64,000 nt of DNA from Aureococcus anophagefferens (GCF_000186865.1 NW_008705572.1:207384-271383), one strand, 5' to 3'; shown: positions 41,248 to 50,670, counted from the first letter of the stretch. Translations and numbers: made by a program. The notes: generated by a model from the sequence alone, not told the origin.

Positions 41248-44200
41248 TTAGGCGCCGCCCGTCTCGAGGAGGTCCGCGAGGCCGAACATGGAGATCATCT
41301 CCATGGTGTCGTCGTCGCGGACGACGTGCTCCGTCGTCTCGTCGATGACCTGGTACATCTGCTTCCGGCGCGCCTGGACCTGGAGCATGGCGTGCTCGAT
41401 GGAGCCCGTCGCGAGGAGGCGGTGGACGACGACCTCGCCCGCGCGCTGGCCGAGGCGGCGCACGCGCGCGATGGCCTGGTCCTCGAGGCCGCCGTTCGTC
41501 GACGCCTCCATGAGGGCGACGTGGCGCGCGCGCGTCAGGTTCAGCCCGGAAGAGCCGCCGCCGGCCTCCGTGGACACGAGGATGACCGCGCAGTGCGGGT
41601 CGTCGTTGAACGCGACGATAGGCGCCTCGGAGTCGCGGCTCAGCACCTCCGCCTTCACCCGAAACTTGGCCCAGAGCACGGCCTTGGTCTGGTGCAGCAG
41701 GGGCAGGAACGCGGAGAAGACGACCATCTTCACGGGGTCCTCCGGCGTCGCGTCGCGGCGGAGCCGCGCGAGGATCGCGCCTAGAGCGTCGATTTTCGTC
41801 GACGACCCGAGCACCGTGGACCCGAGGAAGCCATCGTCGGCGAACTGGAGCTTGGGGTGGCACGCGGCGACGCGCAGCGTGCGCCAGAGCGCGTCGAAGT
41901 CGTAGGGCAGGCGGATGGCGACGCGGTAGCGCCGCGCGCCCGGGTCGTTGTGCTCGACGATCGCCGCGGACAGCGCGTCGCGGCACGCCGCGTAGGCCCG
42001 CGCGTAGGACCGGAACTCGAGGTCGTTCAGGGTCAGCTCGACGTCGGCGTAGCGCACGGGCGGCAGGACCGCCTCCGCGTCCGTCAGCTCCTTCGTCGCG
42101 CGCCACATGACCGTCTTGATGACGCGGCGGCTGAGGTCGAGCGCCTCGGATCCCTCGGGGTCGTTCGCGGAGTAGCGCGACGACACGTGGGAGATCAGGT
42201 CGCCGCTCCAGACCTTGGAGTCGAGCAAAGCCAGCAGGTGGCTCAGGTCGTCGAAGCGGCTCCGGAGGGGCGTGCCGGACACGAGCCAGCAGTGCGCGCG
42301 CGCGATCGCGAACGAGTCGCGCCGCAACAGGCGCCGCGCGGCCGAGTTCTCGGACCGCGTCGCGTAGTCGTCGCCGTAGACCATGGAGCCGCCGTACTCC
42401 TCGGGCAGGAGCTCGTGGGCCTCGTCGACGACCAGACGCCAGAACTCGAGCTCGCTGAACGCCGACGTCGCGTCGAGGCGCTCGACCTCGAAGAGGAGCG
42501 TCGGCAGGGCGACGATGACGACGTCGTAGGTCGCCAGGTCGTCGGCGTCGCCGCACAACGGCGCGCAGGCCTTGACCTGCTCCTGGTAGACCTTGTCCTC
42601 CTTGCGGAACTTGTCCATGAGCTTCTTGTGCGCGTCGAGCCGCTTCTGGTTCTCCCGGGACCGCTTCTTCGACTCGCCCTCGGAGCGCCAGGCGATGGAC
42701 TCGGGCGAGTTGTAGCCGCCGGGGAAGTGGCGGTAGTCGCTGAGGAGCTTCGGGTAGCCCGGCCGCGTCGGCTTCTTCCGCGGCCGGCCCGGGTGGTGCA
42801 CGGGCAGCTTGAGCACCTTGAGGGGCCGGTCCGGGTCGCAGTGCTCGAGGATCTGCGACTCCCACTGGCCCAGGAGCGTCGGGGGCACGACGACGACCGT
42901 CGTCTTGCACGACCGCCGCGACCGGTACTCGCGCGCCTTGTCGACGCGGACCTGGATCGTGCCCGCCTTCTCCCAGGACTGGGGCGGCCGCAGGTCCAGG
43001 CCCAGCAGCGTCTCCTGGACCTCGGCGGCGCTCATGGACGCGATGGCCTTGTGCTTCGCCGGCGTCGCGTCCGGCGCCGCCTTCTTGGCGCCGCCGCGCG
43101 CGCGCTTCGGCCGCGTCCGGCCCTTCGCGGGCTCCTCGACGACGGCCGGCGGCGCCGGCGGCGCCGCGTCCATGGCGTCGGGCGCCGGGTGCGCCTTGAT
43201 CAGCGAGATGATCTCGAGCGTCTTGCCCAGGCCCATCTGCTCGCACAGCAACCCGCCGCGCATCGTCTCCGGGGGCTCCTCGAAGCGCCGCATGGTCCAG
43301 ACGCCCTCGTTGAGGCGGCTCTGGAAGACCTGGAGCCCCGAGGGGAGCTTGAAGGAGCGCCAGGCCGGGTGGAGGCGGCCCGACGTCGGCGCCGCGTCCG
43401 CCTCGGGCAGCGCGCGCTCGCGGAAGAGCATCCACCGGAGCGCGCGCTTCTGGTACGACTTGAGGGCCGTGCGCACGCCGGCGGGCTGGGCCGCCTCGGG
43501 CGACGTCGTCGTGACGACGGCGGCACCCAGCAGCGCGTCCATGGCGAAGGCCGCCTCGGGCACGTCGTCGCGGAGCGGGATCGTCCGCCGGAGCGCGGGC
43601 ACGTCGGGGGGGACGTGGCGCTCGACGGACTTGAGCAGGTCGCCCACGGTCTGGAGCGCGCCGTGCTTGAGCCACAACGCCCGGCGCAGGTCGTCCTCGA
43701 CCTCGGGCTGCATGAAGCGGTCGTTGACGGACACGGTGATCTCCAGGCGCTGGAACGTCGCCGGCGGCGCCTCGGCGTCGTCGCCGTCGGCCTTGGCCTC
43801 GTCGTCCTTGCCGAACTGGCTAGCCGTGTTGACGAGGGCCGGGTCGTGGCTCAGGTAGCGGAGCACGGCGAAGACGTCGCGCTCCGAGAGCGCCGCGAGC
43901 GACCGCGCCGACGGCGGCGGCCCGGACCGGTCGCCGTCGCGCCAGTCGCGCCACGCGTTGCGCCGGCGCTGGCGCGCGAGGAGGACGGCGGTGGCGACGT
44001 TCCGGAAGGCCGGCGGGAAGAGGCCGTGGACGTCGGGCGCCCAGACTTCCGGCAGCGCGTCGGAGATCGTCGCCGAGAGCTGGACGAACTGGATCTTCGA
44101 CGTCGCGCAGGCGAGGAGCGACCGGAGCGCGATGCCCGCCTGGCCCGGGCCGGCGACGGAGCGGCAGCCGTCGCCGCAGTAGGAGCCGAACCAGCCCCGG

Positions 44201-45333
44201 TAGTTGTAGCGCACGCGGCCGCCCGTGATGGAGTTGTCCGTGAGGCGGACGACGCGCTTCGAGTCGCCGGGGCGCAGCAAATCGACGGACCGGCCCCAGT
44301 CGCCGGGCACGGGCGCGAGGGCGACGGGGTGCGCGTTCCAGCCCGTCTTGGTCGTCGCCTCGATCTTGAAGGAGAACTTGGCGACCTCCAGGGGGAAGAA
44401 GAAGCGGCGCGCGACGCGGCTGTGGCGGCCGGCCCTGGTCGTCGTCGGCGCGCCCGCGGCGCCTCTGGCGCGCTTCCGGTCCGGCGGCGCCGACGCCATC
44501 TCCGCCGCGAGGCGCCGGCCCTCGCCGCCGCCGAAGAGCTGCGTGGGGGACCGGCGGAGGACGAAGTCGCGCTCGCCGCCCGCGGTCAACGCGTCGACGG
44601 CGACGGGCTTTTTCACGAGGCGCGCGACGCCCCCGCCGGGGAGCAGCGCGACGGCGCTGCCGACGCCCATGCGGTAGCAGTAGCCCTTGATGGCCTGCGT
44701 GCCCTTGGGCCGCTTCGCGGACTCGCCCGCGGGCGGCGCGTACTCGCGGAAGAACTCGCCGGGCGTCTGGCCGAGGAACTGGAGAGTCCACGAGTCGTCG
44801 AGGGCCGACATGCCCGTCGTCGTCGTCGGGTACGCGCCCTTGTCGCCGTTCCTCGCGAGGCGGCAGTGCACGCGGCTCACGTAGCGCGCCTCGTCCTCCG
44901 CCGCGTGCTCGCGGCCGACGACCAGGGTCTCCTCGGGCGAGAAGGGCATGCGCAACAGACCGCCGCTTCCGCACTCGAGGAACCACCACTCGGCGACCTT
45001 GTGCGCGGCGAATTTGAGGCTCACGGCCTCGTCGCCGCCGTCGAAGCGCCACGCGCGCCGGGGCCCGACGAGGAGCTCGTCGCTCTCGACGGACGTGAGC
45101 TCCAGCGACGCGTGGCCCCCGAGGTCGACCTCGAGCGACTTGAGCTTGCCGCCGTCGCCGCGCGTCGCGACCTTGACGACGCCGGACCGCCAGCCCAGGT
45201 CGTCGTAGGCGATGCGCCGCTCGATGCCGTAGAGGAGCGCGTCGTTGCACTTGCCCGCGCGGCAGTCGACGACGACGCAGCTCCCGGCCTTGATCAGCGC
45301 CTCGTCGGCGGCCCAGGACGAATCCTCGGCCAT
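41248..45333 (-). CDS. FHA-domain SNF2/Rad5-like ATPase
   Basis: 1,361 residues, no intron needed. Residues ~130-200 look like an FHA phosphothreonine-binding domain (LVVGREHAAEDEARYVSRVH, with the GR and SRxH signatures). Around 410-440 is a possible zinc knuckle (YCGDGCRS). The SNF2 ATPase begins near 640: GGLLCEQMGLGKTLEIISLI (Walker A), VVVVPPTLLGQW, LVVDEAHELLPEEYGG (DEAH box), CWLVSGTPLRSR. The helicase C half has MVVFSAFLPLLHQT, STEAGGGSSGLNL and QAIARVRRLGQ. The layout is like Rad5/HLTF/SHPRH chromatin and DNA-damage ATPases, but I see no RING between the lobes. Likely nuclear. The large insert between lobes is charged (KKRSRENQKRLDAHKKLMDK). Confidence 0.88.
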   Translation of the reverse strand: MAEDSSWAADEALIKAGSCVVVDCRAGKCNDALLYGIERRIAYDDLGWRSGVVKVATRGDGGKLKSLEVDLGGHASLELTSVESDELLVGPRRAWRFDGGDEAVSLKFAAHKVAEWWFLECGSGGLLRMPFSPEETLVVGREHAAEDEARYVSRVHCRLARNGDKGAYPTTTTGMSALDDSWTLQFLGQTPGEFFREYAPPAGESAKRPKGTQAIKGYCYRMGVGSAVALLPGGGVARLVKKPVAVDALTAGGERDFVLRRSPTQLFGGGEGRRLAAEMASAPPDRKRARGAAGAPTTTRAGRHSRVARRFFFPLEVAKFSFKIEATTKTGWNAHPVALAPVPGDWGRSVDLLRPGDSKRVVRLTDNSITGGRVRYNYRGWFGSYCGDGCRSVAGPGQAGIALRSLLACATSKIQFVQLSATISDALPEVWAPDVHGLFPPAFRNVATAVLLARQRRRNAWRDWRDGDRSGPPPSARSLAALSERDVFAVLRYLSHDPALVNTASQFGKDDEAKADGDDAEAPPATFQRLEITVSVNDRFMQPEVEDDLRRALWLKHGALQTVGDLLKSVERHVPPDVPALRRTIPLRDDVPEAAFAMDALLGAAVVTTTSPEAAQPAGVRTALKSYQKRALRWMLFRERALPEADAAPTSGRLHPAWRSFKLPSGLQVFQSRLNEGVWTMRRFEEPPETMRGGLLCEQMGLGKTLEIISLIKAHPAPDAMDAAPPAPPAVVEEPAKGRTRPKRARGGAKKAAPDATPAKHKAIASMSAAEVQETLLGLDLRPPQSWEKAGTIQVRVDKAREYRSRRSCKTTVVVVPPTLLGQWESQILEHCDPDRPLKVLKLPVHHPGRPRKKPTRPGYPKLLSDYRHFPGGYNSPESIAWRSEGESKKRSRENQKRLDAHKKLMDKFRKEDKVYQEQVKACAPLCGDADDLATYDVVIVALPTLLFEVERLDATSAFSELEFWRLVVDEAHELLPEEYGGSMVYGDDYATRSENSAARRLLRRDSFAIARAHCWLVSGTPLRSRFDDLSHLLALLDSKVWSGDLISHVSSRYSANDPEGSEALDLSRRVIKTVMWRATKELTDAEAVLPPVRYADVELTLNDLEFRSYARAYAACRDALSAAIVEHNDPGARRYRVAIRLPYDFDALWRTLRVAACHPKLQFADDGFLGSTVLGSSTKIDALGAILARLRRDATPEDPVKMVVFSAFLPLLHQTKAVLWAKFRVKAEVLSRDSEAPIVAFNDDPHCAVILVSTEAGGGSSGLNLTRARHVALMEASTNGGLEDQAIARVRRLGQRAGEVVVHRLLATGSIEHAMLQVQARRKQMYQVIDETTEHVVRDDDTMEMISMFGLADLLETGGA

Positions 45334-45590
45334 GAGTCCGCGGGCGTTTTGTGCGGGCGTTTGCGGTGCGTGTGGTGCGTGGTGCGCGACACCGGGGGGC
45401 GCTGTCTAGGCGTGTGGTGGGGCGCGTCGGCGCGAAGAGAGCGCCACTGGAGCAGACCTTCTCGCAACTCGCGAGGACTCGAGAGCAGTTGAACTTTTTC
45501 AAATCTTGTGTTGCAGTGCCCCATCACGGGTCGCCCTCCGCCTCTCGGCCATGTGGAGCTTTGCATGCAGCCCGTGAACCTGCTCCTCTG
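45334..45590. promoter_or_regulatory. Divergent promoter of SNF2-like and DUF1295 genes, with duplicated 5' segment
   Basis: 257 bp between divergent ATGs. GTTGAACTTTTTCAAATC (45487) carries the TTGAA/TTCAA motif pair and is followed by an acceptor-like TTGTGTTGCAG. From 45529 on, CCGCCTCTCGGCC...GCATGCAGCCCGTGAACCTGCT is repeated about 78 bp downstream inside the coding start. Confidence 0.5.
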
Positions 45591-46400
45591 ATGGGCAGCA
45601 TCACCGACGCTCTCCGCCTCTCGGCCGCGTGCAGCTTCGGCATGCAGCCCGTGAACCTGCTGCTATCCTTGCACGGCATCGACAATTTCACGGGCCTCGT
45701 GGAATTCCTGCCGGCGGCGCTCGTCAACCTGTGGCGGCTGCCCGATCACGGCGACGCGCGCCAGCGCCTCGTCACGGCGGCGCTCGCGCTCTGGTCCGCG
45801 CGGCTCGGCGCGTTCCTGCTGCGACGCATGGTCGCGCGGTCGGCCTCGGACGCGCGCCTCGACGAGCTGCGGCGGCGCGGCCCGCTCGCGCTCGCCGGGT
45901 TCTGGCTCGTGCACGGCACCTGGGGCCTCGTCGTGAGCCTCCCGTGCACTTTGGGCCGCGCCTCCGCGCCCGGGCCGGCGCGCGCGCGCGACGTCGCCGG
46001 CTTGGGGCTGTGGCTCGCCGGCTTCGCGCTGGAGAGCGCCGGCGACGCGCGCAAGGCGCGGTACCGCGAGCGGCGCGGCGCGGACCGCTACTTCGACGTC
46101 GGCGGCGACCCGCTCTGGACCTGGAGCCGCTACCCGCACCTCGCGGGCGAGGCGTTCTGCTGGCTCGGGCTCGCGGTCGTCGCGGGCGGCTGGGCCTGCC
46201 TCTCGCCGGCCATGACGCTCCTGCTCATGGTCGGCGAGGCCGCGCACCTCGCCGAGGTCAAGAACGAGACGCGCTACGCGGACTCCGCCGAGTTCAGGCG
46301 CTACCGGGCGACGACGTCGCTCCTCTGGCCCGTGCCCCGCGGAGTCTACGCGTCCATCCCCGCGCCGCTCCGGCGGGCGCTCTTCTTCGATTACTACTAG
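45591..46400 (+). CDS. DUF1295/steroid 5-alpha-reductase-like membrane protein
   Basis: 269 residues. It has several membrane helices and the family C-terminal signature GDPLWTWSRYPHLAGEAFCWLG (family: NP.Y.GE...W.G) followed by EVKNETRYADSAEFRRYRATTS. Members resemble isoprenylcysteine methyltransferases and steroid reductases; the substrate is unknown. An earlier in-frame start is possible, because the first coding segment (LRLSAACSFGMQPVNLLL) is a near-copy of the preceding 5' sequence. The stop TAG overlaps the stop of the convergent methyltransferase in one CTAG. Confidence 0.78.
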   Translation: MGSITDALRLSAACSFGMQPVNLLLSLHGIDNFTGLVEFLPAALVNLWRLPDHGDARQRLVTAALALWSARLGAFLLRRMVARSASDARLDELRRRGPLALAGFWLVHGTWGLVVSLPCTLGRASAPGPARARDVAGLGLWLAGFALESAGDARKARYRERRGADRYFDVGGDPLWTWSRYPHLAGEAFCWLGLAVVAGGWACLSPAMTLLLMVGEAAHLAEVKNETRYADSAEFRRYRATTSLLWPVPRGVYASIPAPLRRALFFDYY

Positions 46401-47281
46401 GCACGCGCGCCGCGGACGGCGACGGCGACCTCGGAGTTGATCGGCAGCCGCGCGCACGGCGCGCCGTCTCCCGGCCGCGCGACGTCGAAGGCGAGCGCGC
46501 CCGACGCCTCGTAGTGGTCGACGATGGCCGCGATCTCGGCGACGAGGGCGTTCCGCTGGTCCGGCGGCAGCGTCGCGCAGTAGCTCTTCGAGAGCGCGCG
46601 CTCCCAGATCTCCGCCCGCGTCGTGAGGAGGAAGTTGTCGAAGAACGCGCTCTCGCAGCCGCCCGGGAACGCGGCGCGCGCGCCGGGCGTCTCGAAGGCC
46701 GCGCGCCAGCGGCCCTTGCGGTACTGGGGCACGTCGCCCTGGGCGCCCGTGTCGTGGACCTCGTAGGCCTCGCGGACGGCGCGGACCCAGGGCTCGGAGT
46801 CGTCCTCGAGGTTCCAGAGCAGCGCGAGGCGCCCGCCGTCGGCGAGCACGCGGCCGAGCTCGACGAGCGACTGCTCGTTGGCGAACCAGTGGAAGGCCTG
46901 GCCGACGCAGGCGACGTCGAAGGCCCCGTCGCCGAAGGGCAGCGCGTCCGCGGTCCCGTCCGATATCGGGACGCCCGCGACCGCGCGCTCGAACTCGGCG
47001 CGCATCGCGGCGACGGGCTCGACGGCCGCGACGTCGCGCGCCCCGAACTCGAGCAGCCGCCGCGTCAGGATGCCCGTGCCCGACGCGACGTCGAGGATGC
47101 GGGCCCAGGCCGCGTCGACGTCGCCGAGCGCGTGGGCGACGCCGAGGGCCGGGTACGACGGCCGCACGCGGTCGTAGAGCGACGCGTCGGCCGCGAAGCC
47201 CTCCGACGCGACGCCGTGGATGCACCGCGGAGACATCCGCTGCAGGTCGCGGCTCGCGCGGCGGATCATCGCGATCGCCAT
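46397..47281 (-). CDS. Class I SAM-dependent methyltransferase (UbiE/Methyltransf_11 type)
   Basis: 294 residues from ATG 47281 (MAIAMIRRASRDLQRMSPRC, Arg-rich and possibly mitochondrial). Motif I ILDVASGTGILTRRLLEFGA binds SAM; then VAAVEP, GTADALPFGDGAFDVACVGQAFHWF and LVELGRVLADGGRLALLWN. The AFHWF variant is common in small-molecule and yeast TMT1/CRG1-like methyltransferases. Substrate unknown. Single exon. Its stop shares the CTAG at 46397-46400 with the facing gene. Confidence 0.85.
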   Translation of the reverse strand: MAIAMIRRASRDLQRMSPRCIHGVASEGFAADASLYDRVRPSYPALGVAHALGDVDAAWARILDVASGTGILTRRLLEFGARDVAAVEPVAAMRAEFERAVAGVPISDGTADALPFGDGAFDVACVGQAFHWFANEQSLVELGRVLADGGRLALLWNLEDDSEPWVRAVREAYEVHDTGAQGDVPQYRKGRWRAAFETPGARAAFPGGCESAFFDNFLLTTRAEIWERALSKSYCATLPPDQRNALVAEIAAIVDHYEASGALAFDVARPGDGAPCARLPINSEVAVAVRGARA

Positions 47282-47345
47282 GGGCAGCAAGATTGGGCAG
47301 CCTCAAGAATGAGGTTTTCAAGTGCAGCTGCCCACCGGCGCGACT

Positions 47346-48056
47346 ATGGCGGCTCTAGATGCCCATTTCGCGGCGAAGCAGACGGAGGAAGACGACGACG
47401 ACGTGCGCCTCTACAAGTGGGCCAAGGCCTGCGACCACATGCGCCAGATCCAGGAGCAGCAGGAGAAGGACGCCCGAAAAAAACTGCGGGACGACGCCGA
47501 GGCCGCCAAGGAGGCGAGCGAGCTCGCGATCCGCGCGGCGGCGCGCCAGGACGCCGCCGACGCCAAGGCGGCGAGCGACGCGGCGCTGCGGGCGGCCAAG
47601 GCGCGCGCGGCGCGCGCGCGCGCGGTCCAGGCCGCCCGGGCCAAGGAGGAGCGCGAACGGAAGGACGCCGAGGACGCGGCCGCGAACGGCGCCGTCGGCA
47701 TGCTCTACGCCCACGACGAGAACGCGCCGCCGGAGGCCGAGGCCATCGAGGTCACGGTGCCCGACGACGCCGCCGCAGGCGAGATCCTGTGCATCGACTA
47801 CTACGGGGCCGTCTACGGCTTTCGGGTCTCGACGCCGGGGCGGGTGTTCCTGAAGCCGCCCGGGGGCGCGCCGCCGCCGTCGGCGCTGCGGCCCACGCAG
47901 CTCACGATCACGCCGCCGGCGGGCGCCAAGCCCGGCGACGTCGTCTCCATCGAGTACCGCGGCTCGCGCTACGAGGTCACGCTCGCGCCGGACTACGTCG
48001 CCGGCGCCGACGTCGCGGTCACCGTCGCGCCGCCGGAGCGGACGCCGGAGGCGTAA
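47346..48056 (+). CDS. Coiled-coil protein with C-terminal repeated beta domain
   Basis: 236 residues from ATG 47346. Residues ~20-115 form a long charged Ala/Lys/Glu/Arg coiled coil (KWAKACDHMRQIQEQQEKDA...). The rest has two similar beta units: VTVPDDAAAGEILCIDYYGAVYGF and ITPPAGAKPGDVVSIEYRGSRYEV (pattern: VPxxAxxGdxlxIxYxGxxY). These resemble short repeats seen in many stramenopile proteins. Function unknown. Divergent from the methyltransferase with only 64 bp between ATGs; that gap holds TTTTCAAGTGCAG. Confidence 0.65.
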   Translation: MAALDAHFAAKQTEEDDDDVRLYKWAKACDHMRQIQEQQEKDARKKLRDDAEAAKEASELAIRAAARQDAADAKAASDAALRAAKARAARARAVQAARAKEERERKDAEDAAANGAVGMLYAHDENAPPEAEAIEVTVPDDAAAGEILCIDYYGAVYGFRVSTPGRVFLKPPGGAPPPSALRPTQLTITPPAGAKPGDVVSIEYRGSRYEVTLAPDYVAGADVAVTVAPPERTPEA

Positions 48057-48290
48057 TTGTGTGGTCGAGGGGTGGCGCCAGTGTGAGGTCGCCAATGCAA
48101 GGTCTCCCCGTGTGTAGTGTCTCGGTCTGTTACGAGCCGCGCGCGCCGCCGCGCGGTCGCGTGGGGTCCGCGACGCGCCCCCTCGAAGAGAGGGCCCGCC
48201 GCGGGCCGGCGGCGCGGCCGGCCGGGTGCTCCGTCCTGCGGCCGCAGGCGGGCACGCCGGCCGGCCGCGCCGGCCGGCGGGGTTCGACGC

Positions 48291-49425
48291 CTAGGCGAAG
48301 AGCGAGAAGTCGTGCTCGAAGGGGATCATGACGTTGCCGCTGTAGTGGGGGAAGCCCTCGATCTTGGAGAGGAAGGGGACGGAGCCGGGGACGGAGGACT
48401 CGGAGAGGAGGCCGAAGAGGCCCATCATGGCGGCGCGGCCGTTGAGGAGCTCGGCCTTGAGGCCGCGGGCCTTGGCCTCGGGCGACGCGGAGCGGAAGCC
48501 GAACTGGAAGGGGTCGTAGAGGTTGAGCTGGATCTGGCCCGCGACGCGGCCCTTGATGTCGGGGTAGTAGCCCGGCTGGCCGCCCTTGGTGTAGTGGACG
48601 TAGCCCTCGGGCGAGCCCGCGCCCTCGCCGTACGACTCGAGCATGCCGATGGCGATGAAGATCTGGAGCTTCGCGAGGAGGGGGATGTTGTCCCACTGCT
48701 CCTGGGGCGTGACGCCGGCGACGTAGCCGCGGTAGGGCAGCGTGCCGTGCTCGCCGGAGACGAGGGGCGTGCACTGCGCGACGAATCCGAGGAAGCCCGC
48801 CATCGCGACGCGGCCGTGCTTGATCTCCGCGTGGCGCCACCAGCCGATGTTCTCCTCCTCCGTCGTGAGGCCCCACTGGGACAGGATCGTCGAGCCGGCG
48901 AGGGACAGGGGGTCCCAGTAGCCCGGCGGGCCGGGGAGCGACTCCTGGAGCGCGACGAGGTCCGCCTTCGTCTCCTGGACCTGGGTCATGGGCGCCGACG
49001 TCGTCGTCGGGGCCACGAAGGCGCTGGCGCCGGTGAGCGAGAGGGCGAGGATGAGCTTGTTCTGCGGCGGGGGGTGGCGGGGTGAGCGGATCGCGCGAAG
49101 AAGGAGCCGGGCGAGGCGGATCGAATACGGCGCGCGCGCGCGCGAGGGAGGGCGCGATGCAGTCAGCCCGGCGCCGGGGCCGTGGCACCGAGTCGCCCGG
49201 CCGAGGAAGAGCCGCGCGTCGCTGGCGACCGCGTCCCGAGCTCCCGGCGCGCCCAAAAAAGAGCCGCTCTCCGGGAGCTCGGCGAACGCCGCGGTCGCTG
49301 CGTAAGTGCACGCGATTCTTTTGGCCGGTTGCAAGAACGGTGTCGCGCGGGCCTCTGGGAGCGTACGGAGACGCAAGCGGGCGAACGATGTGGATGGGCG
49401 GGCATGGAAGAGCGAGACATACCAT
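48291..49425 (-). CDS. Fucoxanthin-chlorophyll a/c light-harvesting protein (FCP/LHC)
   Basis: 257 residues: exon 2 is 49061-48291 and exon 1 is inferred to be only the ATG at 49425-49423. ATG is followed directly by a GTATGT donor; a 361-bp intron ends CGCCGCAG at 49062. The start then reads MNKLILALSLTGASAFVAP, a bipartite plastid-targeting signal with ASAFVAP. LHC helices: GWWRHAEIKHGRVAMAGFLG (helix 1, chlorophyll-binding ExxHxR), FIAIGMLESYGEG (helix 2), and KAELLNGRAAMMGLFG (helix 3, ExxNxR). A thylakoid antenna protein. The intron may carry expression signals, since the upstream gap is only 139 bp. Confidence 0.93.
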
Positions 49426-49564
49426 TTTGATCGAGTAGTATTGAGGCGGGGCGTGGGCAGGATCGAGGTGACGAGGAATCGACCCCCGGCGAAATCGGTA
49501 CCTAGGCCCTTTGGTTTGACCGGGTAGATCAGCACCCGAGCAAGACGGCGCCACGCCCTCCTCC

Positions 49565-50380
49565 TTACTCCGCCCAGTCCGCCAGCGGCAGCTTCGCCCG
49601 GACCTCCGCGACGCGGTCCGTGGACACGTCGGCGATGGCGAGGTCGTCGGCGTCGGCGCCGCACTGGGCGAGGACGTCCCCCCAGGGCGACACGACCGCG
49701 GACCGGCCGTGGAGCGGGACCGCGTCCTCGGCGTCGTAGGCGACGTTCGGCCCGACGACGAAGGCCTGGCCGTCCAGGGCCGTGCGCCGCAGCAGCAGAT
49801 CCCAGTGGTCGCGGCCCGTGACGTCCAAAAACGCGGACGGCGCGCAGACGACGTCCGCGGGCGCCGCGCCCCGGGGCCCGTGGCGCCGGAGCCACTCGGG
49901 GAACCGCAGGTCGAAGCAGCAGGCCATGCCGACGCGCACGCCGCCGGACTCGAACGCCGTCGCCTCGTCGCCGACCTCCAAGACGTCGGACTCGCTCGTT
50001 ATGCCGAGCACGCGGCTCAGGTGCACCTTGCGGTACGCCGCCACGAGCGCACCGTCGGGCCCGTAGACGGGCATCGTGTTGTAGAGCTTGCCCGCGTGCT
50101 CCTCGATGACGCCGCCCGTCGCGACGACGCCGTGCCGCTTCGCCGCGGCCGCGAGGACCGCGGACCCGGACGCGGCCTCCGCGTCGGCGTTGGCGGCGAG
50201 CGCCTCCCGGTGGCCGTGGAAGAGATCGACGCCGTACTTGCCCGTGAAGCACTCCGGCAGGGCGACGAATTGGGCGCCGTCGGCCGCCGCGGCGTCGATG
50301 AGCTCCGCCGCGCGCCGCAGGTTCGACGCGCGGTCGCGTGAGACGCGCAGCTGGACGGCGGCGACGCGCAGCACGCCCAT
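49565..50380 (-). CDS. Carbon-nitrogen hydrolase, omega-amidase (NIT2-like)
   Basis: 271 residues from ATG 50380 (MGVLRVAAVQLRVSRDRASN). Catalytic triad of the nitrilase superfamily: Glu in FVALPECFTGKYG, Lys in YRKVHLSRV, Cys in GMACCFDLRFPEW. Members deaminate 2-oxoglutaramate and 2-oxosuccinamate. Single exon with the usual length. The promoter is shared with the receptor-like gene at 50542; ACCTTGAACTACAAC sits between them. Confidence 0.88.
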   Translation of the reverse strand: MGVLRVAAVQLRVSRDRASNLRRAAELIDAAAADGAQFVALPECFTGKYGVDLFHGHREALAANADAEAASGSAVLAAAAKRHGVVATGGVIEEHAGKLYNTMPVYGPDGALVAAYRKVHLSRVLGITSESDVLEVGDEATAFESGGVRVGMACCFDLRFPEWLRRHGPRGAAPADVVCAPSAFLDVTGRDHWDLLLRRTALDGQAFVVGPNVAYDAEDAVPLHGRSAVVSPWGDVLAQCGADADDLAIADVSTDRVAEVRAKLPLADWAE

Positions 50381-50541
50381 GGCTCTTCGGCACCGGGCGA
50401 TGCGCAAAACGGGCTATGCGCACGGCGGGCTGGGCTAGCAAGACGCCATCGATCGGCGCGACTTCACCTTGAACTACAACAACGACTCCGTCATTGATAC
50501 AAACGATGGAATGCCCGCATGCGCCGGGTGAGAAGTGACAC

Positions 50542-50670
50542 ATGAGGCTCCTCGTCGCCGGCCGCGCCGGCGGCACGATCGGGAAGACGAGCGTCGCCTC
50601 CATGCGGCTCCTCGTCGTCGTCGCGGCGCTCTGCGCCGGCCGCGCCGGCGGCACGATCCGGGACACGTCC
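50542..50670 (+). repeat. Tandem duplication of signal-peptide segment
   Basis: ATGAGGCTCCTCGTCG...GGCCGCGCCGGCGGCACGATC occurs twice, from 50542 and from 50602, encoding MRLLVAGRAGGTIGK and MRLLVVVAALCAGRAGGTIRD. The second copy has the better hydrophobic core, so translation may start at 50602. Confidence 0.8.

Noticed and set aside
39041..41251. Long Arg/Ala-rich frame overlapping the channel gene
   Set aside because: Same-strand shadow in another frame; the channel frame has hydrophobic helices and pore motifs.
41857..45492. 1,211-codon open frame on the plus strand
   Set aside because: Antisense shadow of the SNF2-like gene; composition is Arg/Val/Ala/Gly-rich with no motif, while the minus frame has all helicase motifs.
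48117..49085. 322-codon plus-strand frame opposite the light-harvesting gene
   Set aside because: Shadow frame rich in Glu/Val/Leu/Arg with no family; the minus frame is an unmistakable LHC.
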